Part shown: positions 37,074 to 45,522 of the stretch, one piece after another
How positions within the stretch are numbered: position 1 is the stretch's first letter
Layout: the number at the start of each line of letters is the position of its first letter
Assembly: GCF_900129875.1 (NCBI RefSeq)
Contig: NZ_FQXC01000002.1
Coordinates: 186,001-250,000 of the forward strand
Source of the DNA: Marivita hallyeonensis
GTDB taxonomy: Bacteria; Pseudomonadota; Alphaproteobacteria; Rhodobacterales; Rhodobacteraceae
DNA: 64,000 bases
Reading direction: 5' to 3'
Translations under genes and position numbers: made by a program
Notes under the pieces: model-generated
What the model was told of the DNA's origin: nothing
The model's database searches: none
Seen by the model: the letters and a program-made list of their open reading frames with translations, nothing else

Positions 37074-38450
37074 TCAGAAGAAATCGATGGAGACCTGCAG
37101 CAGGCGCTCGACCTCTGGCACGTCCTTGGCCAGCGTGAAGATCACCACCTGGTCGCCCTCCTCGATCACCATCGCACCGGTCGGACGCACGATCTTGCTG
37201 CCCTTGCGCACCGCGCCGACGATCACGCCTTCAGGGAAGTCGATATCGCGCATTTTCTGGCCCGCCATCGGTGACGTCGACAGAACCTCCGCCTCGATCA
37301 CCTCTGCCTCCGCATCGCCGATGGAATAGACCGCCCGCACCCGCCCGTGCCGGAAATGCCGCAGGATCGAACTCACCGTCACGGAACGCGGATTGATATA
37401 GGCGTCGATCCCCAGCGGCTCCATCAGCGGCTCAAGCGTCGGGTCATTGATGAGGGCAATCGCCATCGGGCAACCTTCGGATTTCGCCCGCACCGCGGCC
37501 AGCATGTTGACCTTGTCGTCGTCGGTCACACACAGCACCGCATCGGCGCGTTCGATATTTGCCTCCTGCAGCAGCGCCACGTCCAGCCCATCGCCGTGCA
37601 GCACAATCGTGCGTTCCAGCGCCTCCGCCGCCCGCTCCGCACAGACGCGGTTGCGCTCGATCACCTTGGCCCGGATACGATCCGCCCGCGCCTCGAGCTC
37701 CTTTGCCACGGTCAGCCCCACATTGCCGCCGCCGATGATGACCACGCGCTCCTGCTTGCGGTGGGTCTTGCCGAAGATTTCCAGCGCGCGGCGCACGTCT
37801 TCGTTGTGCACCATGATATAACAGGCGTCCCCGGCGAAGAGCTGATCTCCCGCCTCGGGCGCAAAGAGTGTGCCTTCCCGCCGGATGCCCACCACGATAG
37901 AGCGCAGGGTCGAGAACAGGTCCGTCAGCTGGCGCAACGGCGTGTTGATGATCGGGCAGTCATCGTCGATGGTCAGCCCCATCAGCGACGCCTCACCGTC
38001 AAGGAACTTCTCCGTGTCGAACGCCGCCGGAGCGCTCAGCCGCTGCAGCGCCGCCTCCGCCACTTCCATCTCGGGGCTGATCACCACGTCGATGGGCATG
38101 TGGTCGCGGCGGTAGAGGTCGGAGTAGATTGCTGTCAGGTAGGATTTCGACCGCAGCCGCGCGATCTTGCGCGGCACCTCGAACACCGAATGCGCGACCT
38201 GACAGGTCACCATGTTGACCTCGTCCGAATGGGTCGCCGCGATGATCATATCCGCATCGCGCGCACCCGCCTTTTCAAGCACATCCGGATAGGACGCAAA
38301 CCCGGCGATCCCTTGCACGTCAAGGCTGTCCGTCGCCCGCCGCACCAGGTCGGCGTTGTTGTCGACGACAGTCACATCATTGCGCTCTCCTGAGAGATGC
38401 CGCGCAATCTGCCAGCCAACCTGACCCGCTCCGCAGATGATAACCTTCAT
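37074..38450 (-). CDS. trkA: Trk system potassium transporter TrkA
   Basis: A 458-residue cytoplasmic gating subunit with two tandem RCK units. The first Rossmann motif is VIICGAGQVGWQIARHL at the N-terminus, with an acidic VVDNN, and the second is VVIIGGGNVGLTVAKEL around residue 233. Each RCK is followed by a TrkA-C domain (SPMAGQKMRDIDFPEG is in the second). It binds NAD(H) or nucleotides and controls TrkH. In many alphaproteobacteria ntrX lies directly upstream; here that position holds other genes and then an ntrX fragment. Confidence 0.94.
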   Translation of the reverse strand: MKVIICGAGQVGWQIARHLSGERNDVTVVDNNADLVRRATDSLDVQGIAGFASYPDVLEKAGARDADMIIAATHSDEVNMVTCQVAHSVFEVPRKIARLRSKSYLTAIYSDLYRRDHMPIDVVISPEMEVAEAALQRLSAPAAFDTEKFLDGEASLMGLTIDDDCPIINTPLRQLTDLFSTLRSIVVGIRREGTLFAPEAGDQLFAGDACYIMVHNEDVRRALEIFGKTHRKQERVVIIGGGNVGLTVAKELEARADRIRAKVIERNRVCAERAAEALERTIVLHGDGLDVALLQEANIERADAVLCVTDDDKVNMLAAVRAKSEGCPMAIALINDPTLEPLMEPLGIDAYINPRSVTVSSILRHFRHGRVRAVYSIGDAEAEVIEAEVLSTSPMAGQKMRDIDFPEGVIVGAVRKGSKIVRPTGAMVIEEGDQVVIFTLAKDVPEVERLLQVSIDFF

Positions 38451-38830
38451 GGCGTTCGCCCGTACCCGGGCCCCTTGGCTGTGACTTGAAGAGGTGTGTG
38501 ACAGAGCCTCGCTGTGGGGTCAATTCCGGAGGGCGCGTGTTTACCGGCGCCAAAAACCTCGCTTGGTGCAAAGAGACCGAAAAATGTCTGAAATCTGCAC
38601 AGGTTAAGTCGCACAATTCCGGAAACGGAGCGTCTCCATGCTGACACCAATGAATGCTGAGGACCGTCTACGCCGTCGATACGCCCATTGATCCAAATCA
38701 ACAAAAATCTGCGGCGTACATGGGAGTGTAGGACCTCCGAGTAAATGGCCTTGGCGCTGGCCTGAAGGGCCGGAGACGTAAGCCCTAGTTCCAAGCCGTT
38801 TGCTCAGCAAAACAGAAGACAGGTGACGCT
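38451..38830. other. 380-base gap with one FNR-type site
   Basis: Between the divergent trkA start and the small lipoprotein gene I see no credible coding frame. The decamer CAATTCCGGA occurs near 38521 and 38610. The FNR-type box at 38688-38701 is listed separately. The rest has no structure I can name. Confidence 0.6.
38688..38701 (+). promoter_or_regulatory. FNR-type (FnrL/DnrD) binding box
   Basis: TTGATCCAAATCAA is a perfect match to the FNR consensus TTGAT-N4-ATCAA. It lies 130 bases upstream of the lipoprotein start. In a class II layout (box centred near -41.5) the transcript would start near 38736. It suggests control by oxygen limitation, and possibly nitric oxide if a Dnr-type protein binds. 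Confidence 0.72.
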
Positions 38831-38989
38831 ATGAAACTCTTTGCAAGTTCCCTTCTCATCGGGGCCATTCTCGCCATGTCCGGATGCACGGAGCCTGACA
38901 CATACCCGGTAACGGGTATCGAGTGTGATCCGAATGATCCGGTGCAAGACATGGATGCAAGCGAATGCACCGCGGTGTCGGGGATTTAG
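38831..38989 (+). CDS. tiny predicted lipoprotein (52 residues)
   Basis: The frame encodes a signal (KLFASSLLIGAILAMSGC) with lipobox AMSGC, Cys19 being the lipid-modified residue. A mature part of about 33 residues follows, rich in Asp, Glu and Pro and with two further cysteines (VTGIECDPNDP and DASECTAVSG). AGGTGA precedes the ATG by six bases. It sits under the FNR-type box and ahead of the phosphoribosyltransferase gene. I do not recognise the family. Confidence 0.72.
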   Translation: MKLFASSLLIGAILAMSGCTEPDTYPVTGIECDPNDPVQDMDASECTAVSGI

Positions 38990-39031
38990 AGCGACATTCA
39001 GGGATGACTTGCTCCACGGGAGGAGGCGTGC

Positions 39032-39700
39032 ATGGTCGTCTTTCTGAACCGCGCTCACGCGGGTAAGGCCCTGGCGGAGGACATTGCCCGACGCAACTAT
39101 CCGGATCCCGTGGTCCTCGCCTTGCCGCGCGGCGGAGTACCGCTCGGCGCAGAGGTTGCCCGACGCCTGAATGCACCGCTCGACCTGGTGATGGTCCGCA
39201 AGATCGGTGTTCCGTCCCGGCCCGAATTGGCTGCAGCCGCAGTCGTTGATGGCGCGGACCCCGAGATTGTCTTGAATGAGGACGTCATGCGCATGGCAGG
39301 TCTCGACCGGGACGATATCGACAGGCTCGCTCAAGCTCAGCTTGAGAAAATCGCGCAGCGCAGGGAGCGCTACTTCAAAGGGCGCGTGCGTCAGGAGATC
39401 GCTGGCAAGACTGCAATCCTTGTGGATGACGGAATCGCCACCGGCGCGACAACCCGCGCGGCACTGGCCGCGGTGCGTCGCCAGAAACCAGCCCGGCTGG
39501 TGTTGGCAGTGCCCGTCGGGCCCGACGACACGCTGCGCGCTTTGAAGGATGAGGTCGACGAGGTGATCTGCCTTGAGACACCCGAATTCTTCAATGCAGT
39601 TGGCGCACATTACAGGGAATTCTCACAGGTCTCCGATGAAGATGTTGTCCGCATCCTGCAAGACCTGGACTCCGTGTCCGATGGGAATGGCGGCACCTGA
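39032..39700 (+). CDS. phosphoribosyltransferase family protein
   Basis: A 222-residue type I PRTase-fold protein. It has an N-terminal GKALAEDIARR, LALPRGGVPLGAEVARRL, the PRPP-binding loop AILVDDGIATGATTRAAL and a C-terminal EFSQVSDEDVVRIL. The group is often found with erythromycin esterase, universal stress or anaerobic-response genes, and its substrate is unknown. ATG at 39032 has GGGAGGAGG nearby. It lies 42 bases after the small lipoprotein gene and probably shares its FNR-type promoter. Confidence 0.82.
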   Translation: MVVFLNRAHAGKALAEDIARRNYPDPVVLALPRGGVPLGAEVARRLNAPLDLVMVRKIGVPSRPELAAAAVVDGADPEIVLNEDVMRMAGLDRDDIDRLAQAQLEKIAQRRERYFKGRVRQEIAGKTAILVDDGIATGATTRAALAAVRRQKPARLVLAVPVGPDDTLRALKDEVDEVICLETPEFFNAVGAHYREFSQVSDEDVVRILQDLDSVSDGNGGT

Positions 39701-39893
39701 GTTTCGGCCAGGATAGGTGGTTGCGCTTGGGTCGCAGCCGCTCAGCGAGGGGCGGCATTAGGGCGTGTCTCACGTCCGAGTTGAAGCCACATGGCACCGA
39801 TTTTCGACCTGACGTTCTGCACATCGACATCAACGAATTCGGACAGGTTGTCTGGTGGCGACGCGTGCCAGATGACGGACTCGCGTAACGTGC

Positions 39894-40652
39894 TCAAATT
39901 TCCGCCAAAATGGTTGCCACAAGGCCGGTTGCACTCAGGGCGATGAGCAATCCGAACACCACCCTTTTGTACTGCCCGGGCTGCGCCGACGCGAAATGCC
40001 GTGACCCTAACCAAACACCGGCGGCCAGCAGTGGCACAGACGTGAAAAAACGAGTGATTGCAACGGTATCGTAATAGCCCGCGTAGATGAGCAGCGCGCA
40101 GGCCCAGAGATCCGCGAAAAACAAATACGCGATCATCGTCGCGCGTATCGAAGTCGCTCTTGCGTCAGAGAAATTCAGAAAAAGAGCCAGCACGAGACCA
40201 CTCAACGCTGCCGCACCGTTGATGACGCCAACAAACGAACCGACCACGGCGTAGGATGTTTGGGAAAAACTGAAACGCCGCGTTCCTGTGAAGATCAGAT
40301 AGACGCTCGACAGAAAGACAAAAGACAACGCGAGTATCCGCAGGGTCGCGTCGGGAAAGTATCCAAGAAGGAAGATACCGATTGGTGTACCGATTGCACC
40401 AGTCACCAACAGGGTTCCAAGTGCACTCCAATTCACGTCCCGAACGATGCCACGCGCTTGTACAGACGACGCGGCCAACTCGAGCGCGATCGACAATGGG
40501 ACAATCTCGGCAAGTGGCAACTTGAAGGACAGTCCCGCAAACAACACCCCGGTGAACCCAAATCCAGAGAAACCCCGGACGTACGACGCCGCAAAAAGAA
40601 CGGTCGCATAGAAAAAGGTATCGAAGACAGATAGGTAAAAAAGGTCTTCCAT
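39894..40652 (-). CDS. TauE/SafE family permease
   Basis: A 252-residue inner-membrane protein with about eight helices and the TauE-type duplicated pattern: SYVRGFSGFGFTGVLFAGLSFKLPLAEIVPLSIALEL in the first half and VGSFVGVINGAAALSGLVLALFLNF in the second. The substrate is unknown, and the family exports small organosulfur or other anions. Its base composition looks lower in GC than its neighbours by eye. It is separated from the PRTase gene by 193 bases that show no gene. Confidence 0.8.
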   Translation of the reverse strand: MEDLFYLSVFDTFFYATVLFAASYVRGFSGFGFTGVLFAGLSFKLPLAEIVPLSIALELAASSVQARGIVRDVNWSALGTLLVTGAIGTPIGIFLLGYFPDATLRILALSFVFLSSVYLIFTGTRRFSFSQTSYAVVGSFVGVINGAAALSGLVLALFLNFSDARATSIRATMIAYLFFADLWACALLIYAGYYDTVAITRFFTSVPLLAAGVWLGSRHFASAQPGQYKRVVFGLLIALSATGLVATILAEI

Positions 40653-41054
40653 CGAATGCTCAGAGGATTTGCGGTGAAAACGCTTCGGGAAGCGCTGTGC
40701 AGAGGCAAGATGAGTCCAATGCTAATACAGGTTTTCGCATCTGAGTTGACTTTGAAAACACTTCACAGCGACATGAGAGACGAGAACTTAGCCAAAAATC
40801 ACAGCCAGGCCGCTCGGCGCTTATCCCATTCCCTCACCTCCTTCGTTTCCTACACTTACTTTGCACCTCATCGCGCACCACCCTCTGGATGGCTTCGATC
40901 ATCGCGAAAACGGGCCGCTTGACCCTGATCTGGATTAATCCCCTAGGAACCGCTCGCTGCTTGGTGCTTTGACATTCGCTTTCGGCGCGGCGCGATCCGA
41001 AAGCGTCGGAATCCTCACCTTGATCGTTCTGCACGGGACCTAATTATTGACAAT
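40653..41054. other. 402-base gap without a recognised gene
   Basis: This AT-richer stretch lies between the divergent TauE and rhomboid genes. Short open frames here lack conserved motifs or good starts. One small perfect inverted repeat (CGCTTC-GG-GAAGCG near 40680) is the only structure I see; promoters for both genes must lie here. Confidence 0.55.
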
Positions 41055-41654
41055 ATGGAAACGAAAAACCGAATGCGTGTCATCCTCTTCAGGGTCGCGG
41101 GGCTTGCAATGTTCGTTGGCGCATTGTGGGTCATCCAGATCATAAACTGGGCGACGGGCTATAGCCTCAACACCGCATTCGGACTGTTGCCGCGCCACCC
41201 GGAAGGCTTGGACGGCATACTCGGGATGCCAATGCTCCACGGCAGCTTCAACCATCTCATTTCGAACACGCCACCCCTCTTGGTGATGGGCTGTCTGCTT
41301 GTATCAACGGCCACACGCGCGCTTGTCACTGTGAATAGCGTGATCGTTGGCGTCGGCGGCGTGCTGGTCTGGCTGTTTGGCAGTTTTGCCATCCATGTCG
41401 GCGCGTCCGGATTGGTGTTTGGATGGTTCGGCTTTCTGGTAACACGCGGTCTTGTCGACAGGTCGCCAATCACTCTTGGCGCTGCACTGCTCGTCGGCGC
41501 GATTTATGGGTCGATCCTATGGGGCGTTCTCCCCGGCCAGCCGGGTGTCTCATGGGAAGCGCATCTTTTCGGTACAATTGCAGGCGCGATCGCGGCGATG
41601 GTCGTCCGCAGCCACGTTCACGCGCCGCGTTTGCGAAATGTGGAGACCCGGTAG
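41055..41654 (+). CDS. rhomboid family intramembrane serine protease
   Basis: A 199-residue inner-membrane protease with about six helices. The catalytic pair is Ser118 in HVGASGLVFG (GASG motif) and His170 in SWEAHLFGTIAGA. The oxyanion and fold residues in LHGSFNHLISNT are present (His67, Asn71). Rhomboids cut transmembrane segments of target proteins, and no substrate is suggested by context. Its ATG lies close after an AT-rich stretch with no clear ribosome site. It converges on the ntrX remnant. Confidence 0.85.
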   Translation: METKNRMRVILFRVAGLAMFVGALWVIQIINWATGYSLNTAFGLLPRHPEGLDGILGMPMLHGSFNHLISNTPPLLVMGCLLVSTATRALVTVNSVIVGVGGVLVWLFGSFAIHVGASGLVFGWFGFLVTRGLVDRSPITLGAALLVGAIYGSILWGVLPGQPGVSWEAHLFGTIAGAIAAMVVRSHVHAPRLRNVETR

Positions 41655-41702
41655 ACCTGGCGCCAACGTGCTCAGGACCGGATCAACAGGAATATTCAAA
41701 AT

Positions 41703-41775
41703 TTAACAAACACTTAATAGGTCCACTTCGGACCCAATGTTTCGCGTGCGAAACAATAGGGCCAAAACGGACCTA
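41703..41775. other. Hairpin cluster between rhomboid and ntrX remnant
   Basis: Nested inverted repeats: TAGGTCC (41718-41724) with GGACCTA (41769-41775), a local GGTCC-ACTTC-GGACC hairpin (41720-41734), and GTTTCGC-GT-GCGAAAC (41739-41754). A TTAA-N7-TTAA motif (41703-41717) also lies here. This is most likely the old transcription end of ntrX plus the rhomboid terminator. Confidence 0.5.
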
Positions 41776-41780
41776 TCCAG

Positions 41781-42122
41781 TCACGACGCCGCTTCGGCCC
41801 CCTCTTCGAGATACGCGACGCGGCTGCCCGCTTTGGAGCTTGTCACCACGCCCAGTGACTTCAGCTTGCGGTGCAGCGCGCTGCGTTCCATGCCGACGAA
41901 GCTCGCCGTGCGGCTGATGTTGCCGCCGAAGCGGTTGATCTGGGTGAGCAGGTATTCCCGTTCGAACGCCTCGCGCGCCTCGCGGAGCGGCATGGTGGCG
42001 AGCGTGCCCGACAGGACCACCCGGCCCTCCTCGTCCGCCGTGGGCGCCGTGTCCTGCGGAAGTTCGCGGGCCGAAATGTCGCCCGTCCCCTCACCCAGGA
42101 TCAGCACCCGTTCGATCACATG
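41781..42122 (-). pseudogene. ntrX: ntrX 3' remnant (NtrX C-terminal domain only)
   Basis: About 114 codons encode the C-terminal end of the response regulator NtrX: VIERVLILGEGTG (end of the AAA+ region), then the Fis-type DNA-binding domain MPLREAREAFEREYLLTQINRFGGNISRTASFVGMERSALHRKLKSLGV. A full NtrX has about 460 residues with receiver and sigma-54 AAA+ domains, which are absent. Upstream of 42122 the frame continues as unrelated sequence to a GTG at 42176. In related genomes ntrX is followed by trkA; here 3.3 kb separates them. Confidence 0.82.
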
Positions 42123-42249
42123 AAGCACCCATTGTGCGACGCTGCGTTGAAGGCGTTGCCGGAAAAGCGGCGGCACTACATGTCCTCCCCGACCGCTGCC
42201 AACACGATCATAGCTTCTCCGACGGCCAAACCCCGACCCGCTTTGATGG

Positions 42250-44316
42250 TCAGCGTTTGGGACTCAGTTCCTTCGAGTGGAAGATGTCACCGGTCAACCA
42301 CGCCGGCCAGTCTCTTTCAAAAAACGACCTTGCGCCACCATGCTTGCGATTTGCACGCGAGGACACGACCAGATGGTCGCCATCGTACTGCACGATCAAT
42401 TGTTCTTGTTTGTCGGCGTCCCGTTCCGCACGAAAGCGGGCATCGGCGATGGGTCCCTTGACAGTTTGGGGCAAAGCCTCGCCCTCGGGGTCGCAAATTG
42501 CGCGCGCTCCACGGCTTCCGCCACCTTGTGCAATATAGGTGTCGAGCGCTGCGAGCACGGCCTCTGACGCCAAGGCCATTTGCTGCCACTGTAGGACACG
42601 TGCGGCCTCGGATGGGCGCGACACGGTGATGCCGTGCTGTCTGATTTCGCTGTTCAATCGCTGGGCTTCACGACGTGCCGCTGCCACGTCGGTGGGGGTG
42701 CATAATATGCCCGCCTTGTCGCTCATCCTCGCCTGGATTTCCGCGCGAACACCTTTGACGGACAGGCGGCCATTGTTGGTGAGCACCTTCTGGAGGTGTT
42801 CAACGGCATGGGCCACTGCGGAGGTCACGTCGTCTGTACACGTCGGTGCGCCAAGTGCGCCGATATGCTCGGCCACGCGCGTTCCGAACACTTGTCCGGC
42901 ATTGAGCGCCGACCCCCCTGGCCGTGTTGCACCATGGGTGCCTGCGGCCTCACCCACGGCGTAGATGCCCGGCACATTGGTACACCCCCATGTGTCGACG
43001 GCGATTCCGCCATTCATGTGCTGGTGGTTGACCGCGAATTCCAGCGGGTCCTTGGTGATATCGACCTTGTAGCGCCTGTAAAGTTCAATCGCGAGCGGGT
43101 TCATGTGGCGCAACCGATCAATGGGCAAAACCTGATTTGCCCCCGCGCTGCGCAGATAGGACGCCACATCGTCATCCAGCCGATCGAGGCTGAAATCCCG
43201 ATCAATCGCAAGTGGGTTGCGATTGAAGTCCATGAAGACCCGCCGCCCGGCTTGTCCTTCCCGAAAGATTGCCAAATCAATGAGGCTTGACTGAAAATCC
43301 AGCATTCGGCTCGCATGGAACGGCCATTGATAGCCTTTGCGAAAAATGTTTGAGGCCATCTCTTGGGTCGAGCGGTAGTACTCGGCCAGAAAGTGATGTT
43401 CGCCCCCGTCGGCATCAACCGAATAGATATGCGGGATGACCTGCACATAGGTGCCGGAGAGGTTCCACGGGAACCCTTCTCTCCGCGTGCCGATACCGAA
43501 CTGGTTTTCAGTAATGTTGGTCAGTTCCAACCCTGTCTCAAGTGCAAGACCGAGTGTTCCGAAACAACCGTTCGGGAAAACGCTGTCGCGATATAGCTCG
43601 CCCGGCCCGCCAGCAGCCAGGACCAGCGCGGAACAGGCATAGACCGTAAGACCATAGGGATTTGTTTCGGTGCTGTCCTTGGAACGGATCGCCAGCACAC
43701 CACAAACACGGCCCTTATCCCTGAGAACCTTGACGACAGTCGTTTGGTTGAAAAACGAAATGCCCAGGCGGATCGCCTCTTCGGCCAAGACCTTGACCAT
43801 CAACCGGGATGTGCGCGGCCCACAAGACGTCGCACGACCGACCTCGTCGTGATCTGTCTGGTAGCGCAGCGTGCCGCCCAGGTGATCCTGCGGCAGAGGA
43901 AGGCCAAGGTATTGAAGCGATGCCATCGCACGGACCGAACCGACCGCTTCGATATAGGCCATATCTTCGTCCATCGCGCCGCCCGCACCGATCGAGGCGG
44001 CCAGATCGAAAAAGTTGTCGCCCTGGTCCTTGGTGTTGGCGGTGTGCAGCGTTTGCTTGTCGGATCCTGAGCAGGCGGATGTTCCGCCCCACGCGCTTTG
44101 GCTGAGTATGACGACATCCACGTTTCGCCGCTTCATCTCCACAGCAGCGCGCAGTCCCGCAGCGCCGCTCCCGACGACGATGGCGCCAGCGCGGTGCAGT
44201 GGAATGGTGTAGCTGTTGACGACCAGCATTTCGGCTGCACCCGGTTCAGAGCTCAGCCGTGGCATTGCCACGTCGGTCAACGCATCGAGGATGTCTTGTG
44301 GGACACAGAGGGCCAC
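42250..44316 (-). CDS. FAD-dependent oxidoreductase, fumarate reductase/L-aspartate oxidase type flavoprotein
   Basis: A 688-residue flavoprotein. The ADP-binding motif is AIVVGSGAAGLRAAVEMKRRNVDVVILSQS, then GGTSACSGSD, CSALVLAAGGPG and the C-terminal FAD block HMNGGIAVDTWGCTNVPGIYAVGEAAGTHGATRPGGSALNAGQVFG. The layout follows the succinate dehydrogenase/fumarate reductase flavoprotein family. No iron-sulfur or membrane-anchor subunit is encoded nearby, so it probably works alone or with an unlinked acceptor. It is the last gene of the catabolic operon, 21 bases after the Gfo/Idh gene. Confidence 0.82.
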   Translation of the reverse strand: MALCVPQDILDALTDVAMPRLSSEPGAAEMLVVNSYTIPLHRAGAIVVGSGAAGLRAAVEMKRRNVDVVILSQSAWGGTSACSGSDKQTLHTANTKDQGDNFFDLAASIGAGGAMDEDMAYIEAVGSVRAMASLQYLGLPLPQDHLGGTLRYQTDHDEVGRATSCGPRTSRLMVKVLAEEAIRLGISFFNQTTVVKVLRDKGRVCGVLAIRSKDSTETNPYGLTVYACSALVLAAGGPGELYRDSVFPNGCFGTLGLALETGLELTNITENQFGIGTRREGFPWNLSGTYVQVIPHIYSVDADGGEHHFLAEYYRSTQEMASNIFRKGYQWPFHASRMLDFQSSLIDLAIFREGQAGRRVFMDFNRNPLAIDRDFSLDRLDDDVASYLRSAGANQVLPIDRLRHMNPLAIELYRRYKVDITKDPLEFAVNHQHMNGGIAVDTWGCTNVPGIYAVGEAAGTHGATRPGGSALNAGQVFGTRVAEHIGALGAPTCTDDVTSAVAHAVEHLQKVLTNNGRLSVKGVRAEIQARMSDKAGILCTPTDVAAARREAQRLNSEIRQHGITVSRPSEAARVLQWQQMALASEAVLAALDTYIAQGGGSRGARAICDPEGEALPQTVKGPIADARFRAERDADKQEQLIVQYDGDHLVVSSRANRKHGGARSFFERDWPAWLTGDIFHSKELSPKR

Positions 44317-44337
44317 TTGGGTCTTCCTTTCTCGGGT

Positions 44338-45504
44338 CTAGATATCGACCCAGACACGCTGCTCTGAGGAGGTCATGCAGGCATCAACGATCTGGCAGAT
44401 ATGGTGTCCCGTTTCGAACGTGGGCCACATAGGCGTGCCCGTGGTGATCGACTTGATGACTTCGGCCGCTTCGATGATTTTGCTTTCGTTGTAACCAAGC
44501 GCAAAGTTTGGCAGCGGCAGAAAGGCACCATAGGTCGGGTGTTCGGGGCCCACATCGATTTCACGAAAACCCCTTCGCCCGATGGGATCGTCATTGGAAT
44601 AGAACCGAAGACGGTTCACTTCATCGAAGGTGTAGGCAAGGCTACCCTTGGTTCCGTAGACCTCATAGGTCTGCATAAATTTGCGTCCTGTGGCGACGCG
44701 ACTGAAGTCGACCAAACCTTTGGCACCGTTTTCAAATGTGCACAGGACGTTGGTCCCATCGGCGTTCGTGATATCGCCCCATTTGGTGTGCTGGGCCACA
44801 TCGGGTGCGGCGCCACCAAGGTCCAGACCCTCGACAATGGGACGTTTCGGCGTGGTGATGTAGCTGTCTGCAATCAGCGATGACACGCGCCCTACGAGAA
44901 ACTCCATGAAGCTGAAGACATGGCTGCCCGTGTCGCCAATGATCCCGGTCGGCGCCAGCGCGCCGTTGGCCCGCCACATATAGGGCGCCAACGGATCGCC
45001 ATAGACATCGATATGCTGGCAGGCTTTGAAGAGTTTGATCTCGCCAATCTCTCCGGCATCGATGATTTCCTTTGCGCGGTCATGGATCGGGTTGCGCGGG
45101 AAAGCATGACCGACGCGCGTTATGACGCCCTTCTCACGGGCAATGTCGGCCAGTTCGCGGGCCTGCTGCGCCGTGTCGGCAAGCGGTTTTTCACAAGAGA
45201 CGTGTTTGCCCGCTAGCAACGCGGCTTTGGCGACGTCAAAATGCAGATTGTCCGGCAGGCAGATATCAATCAGGTCGATATCGGGGTCATTCACAGCCTC
45301 TTCCCAGCGGTCCAGAATCTTTGCTCCCGGCGCCCGGAGCGCGACGTCTTTCGCAGCCGCAGAATTCGCCACGACCAGAGCCGCGACATGAGCCGTGCCG
45401 CCCTCCGTTCCAAAAAAATGCGGAAAGGTCTGGTAGGCCATGGTGTGCACCTTGCCCATCCACCCCGCTGCCCCAAGGACAGCCACGTTCACGACGGTCA
45501 TCAT
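44338..45504 (-). CDS. Gfo/Idh/MocA family oxidoreductase
   Basis: A 388-residue NAD(P)-dependent sugar or polyol dehydrogenase. The Rossmann motif is VAVLGAAGWMGKVHTMAY, and the catalytic region is HVSCEKPLADTAQQARELADIA with the conserved EKP. The C-terminal beta domain includes GDTGSHVFSFMEFLVGRV, where the conserved Asp and His lie near the active site. Enzymes of this family oxidise or isomerise sugars, inositols and 3-keto glycosides. ATG at 45504 or 45501 is possible. It lies 18 bases after the LacI gene. Confidence 0.9.
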   Translation of the reverse strand: MMTVVNVAVLGAAGWMGKVHTMAYQTFPHFFGTEGGTAHVAALVVANSAAAKDVALRAPGAKILDRWEEAVNDPDIDLIDICLPDNLHFDVAKAALLAGKHVSCEKPLADTAQQARELADIAREKGVITRVGHAFPRNPIHDRAKEIIDAGEIGEIKLFKACQHIDVYGDPLAPYMWRANGALAPTGIIGDTGSHVFSFMEFLVGRVSSLIADSYITTPKRPIVEGLDLGGAAPDVAQHTKWGDITNADGTNVLCTFENGAKGLVDFSRVATGRKFMQTYEVYGTKGSLAYTFDEVNRLRFYSNDDPIGRRGFREIDVGPEHPTYGAFLPLPNFALGYNESKIIEAAEVIKSITTGTPMWPTFETGHHICQIVDACMTSSEQRVWVDI

Positions 45505-45522
45505 GCGCTCCTGTTCGTTGTG

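Noticed and set aside
38447-38794. Minus-strand frame in the trkA upstream gap
   Set aside because: It has no motif or good ribosome site, and it overlaps the FNR-type box.
41703-41717. TTAA-N7-TTAA match to the CtrA box
   Set aside because: It lies in an AT-rich gap downstream of two convergent gene ends, with no gene start next to it. The match is likely chance.
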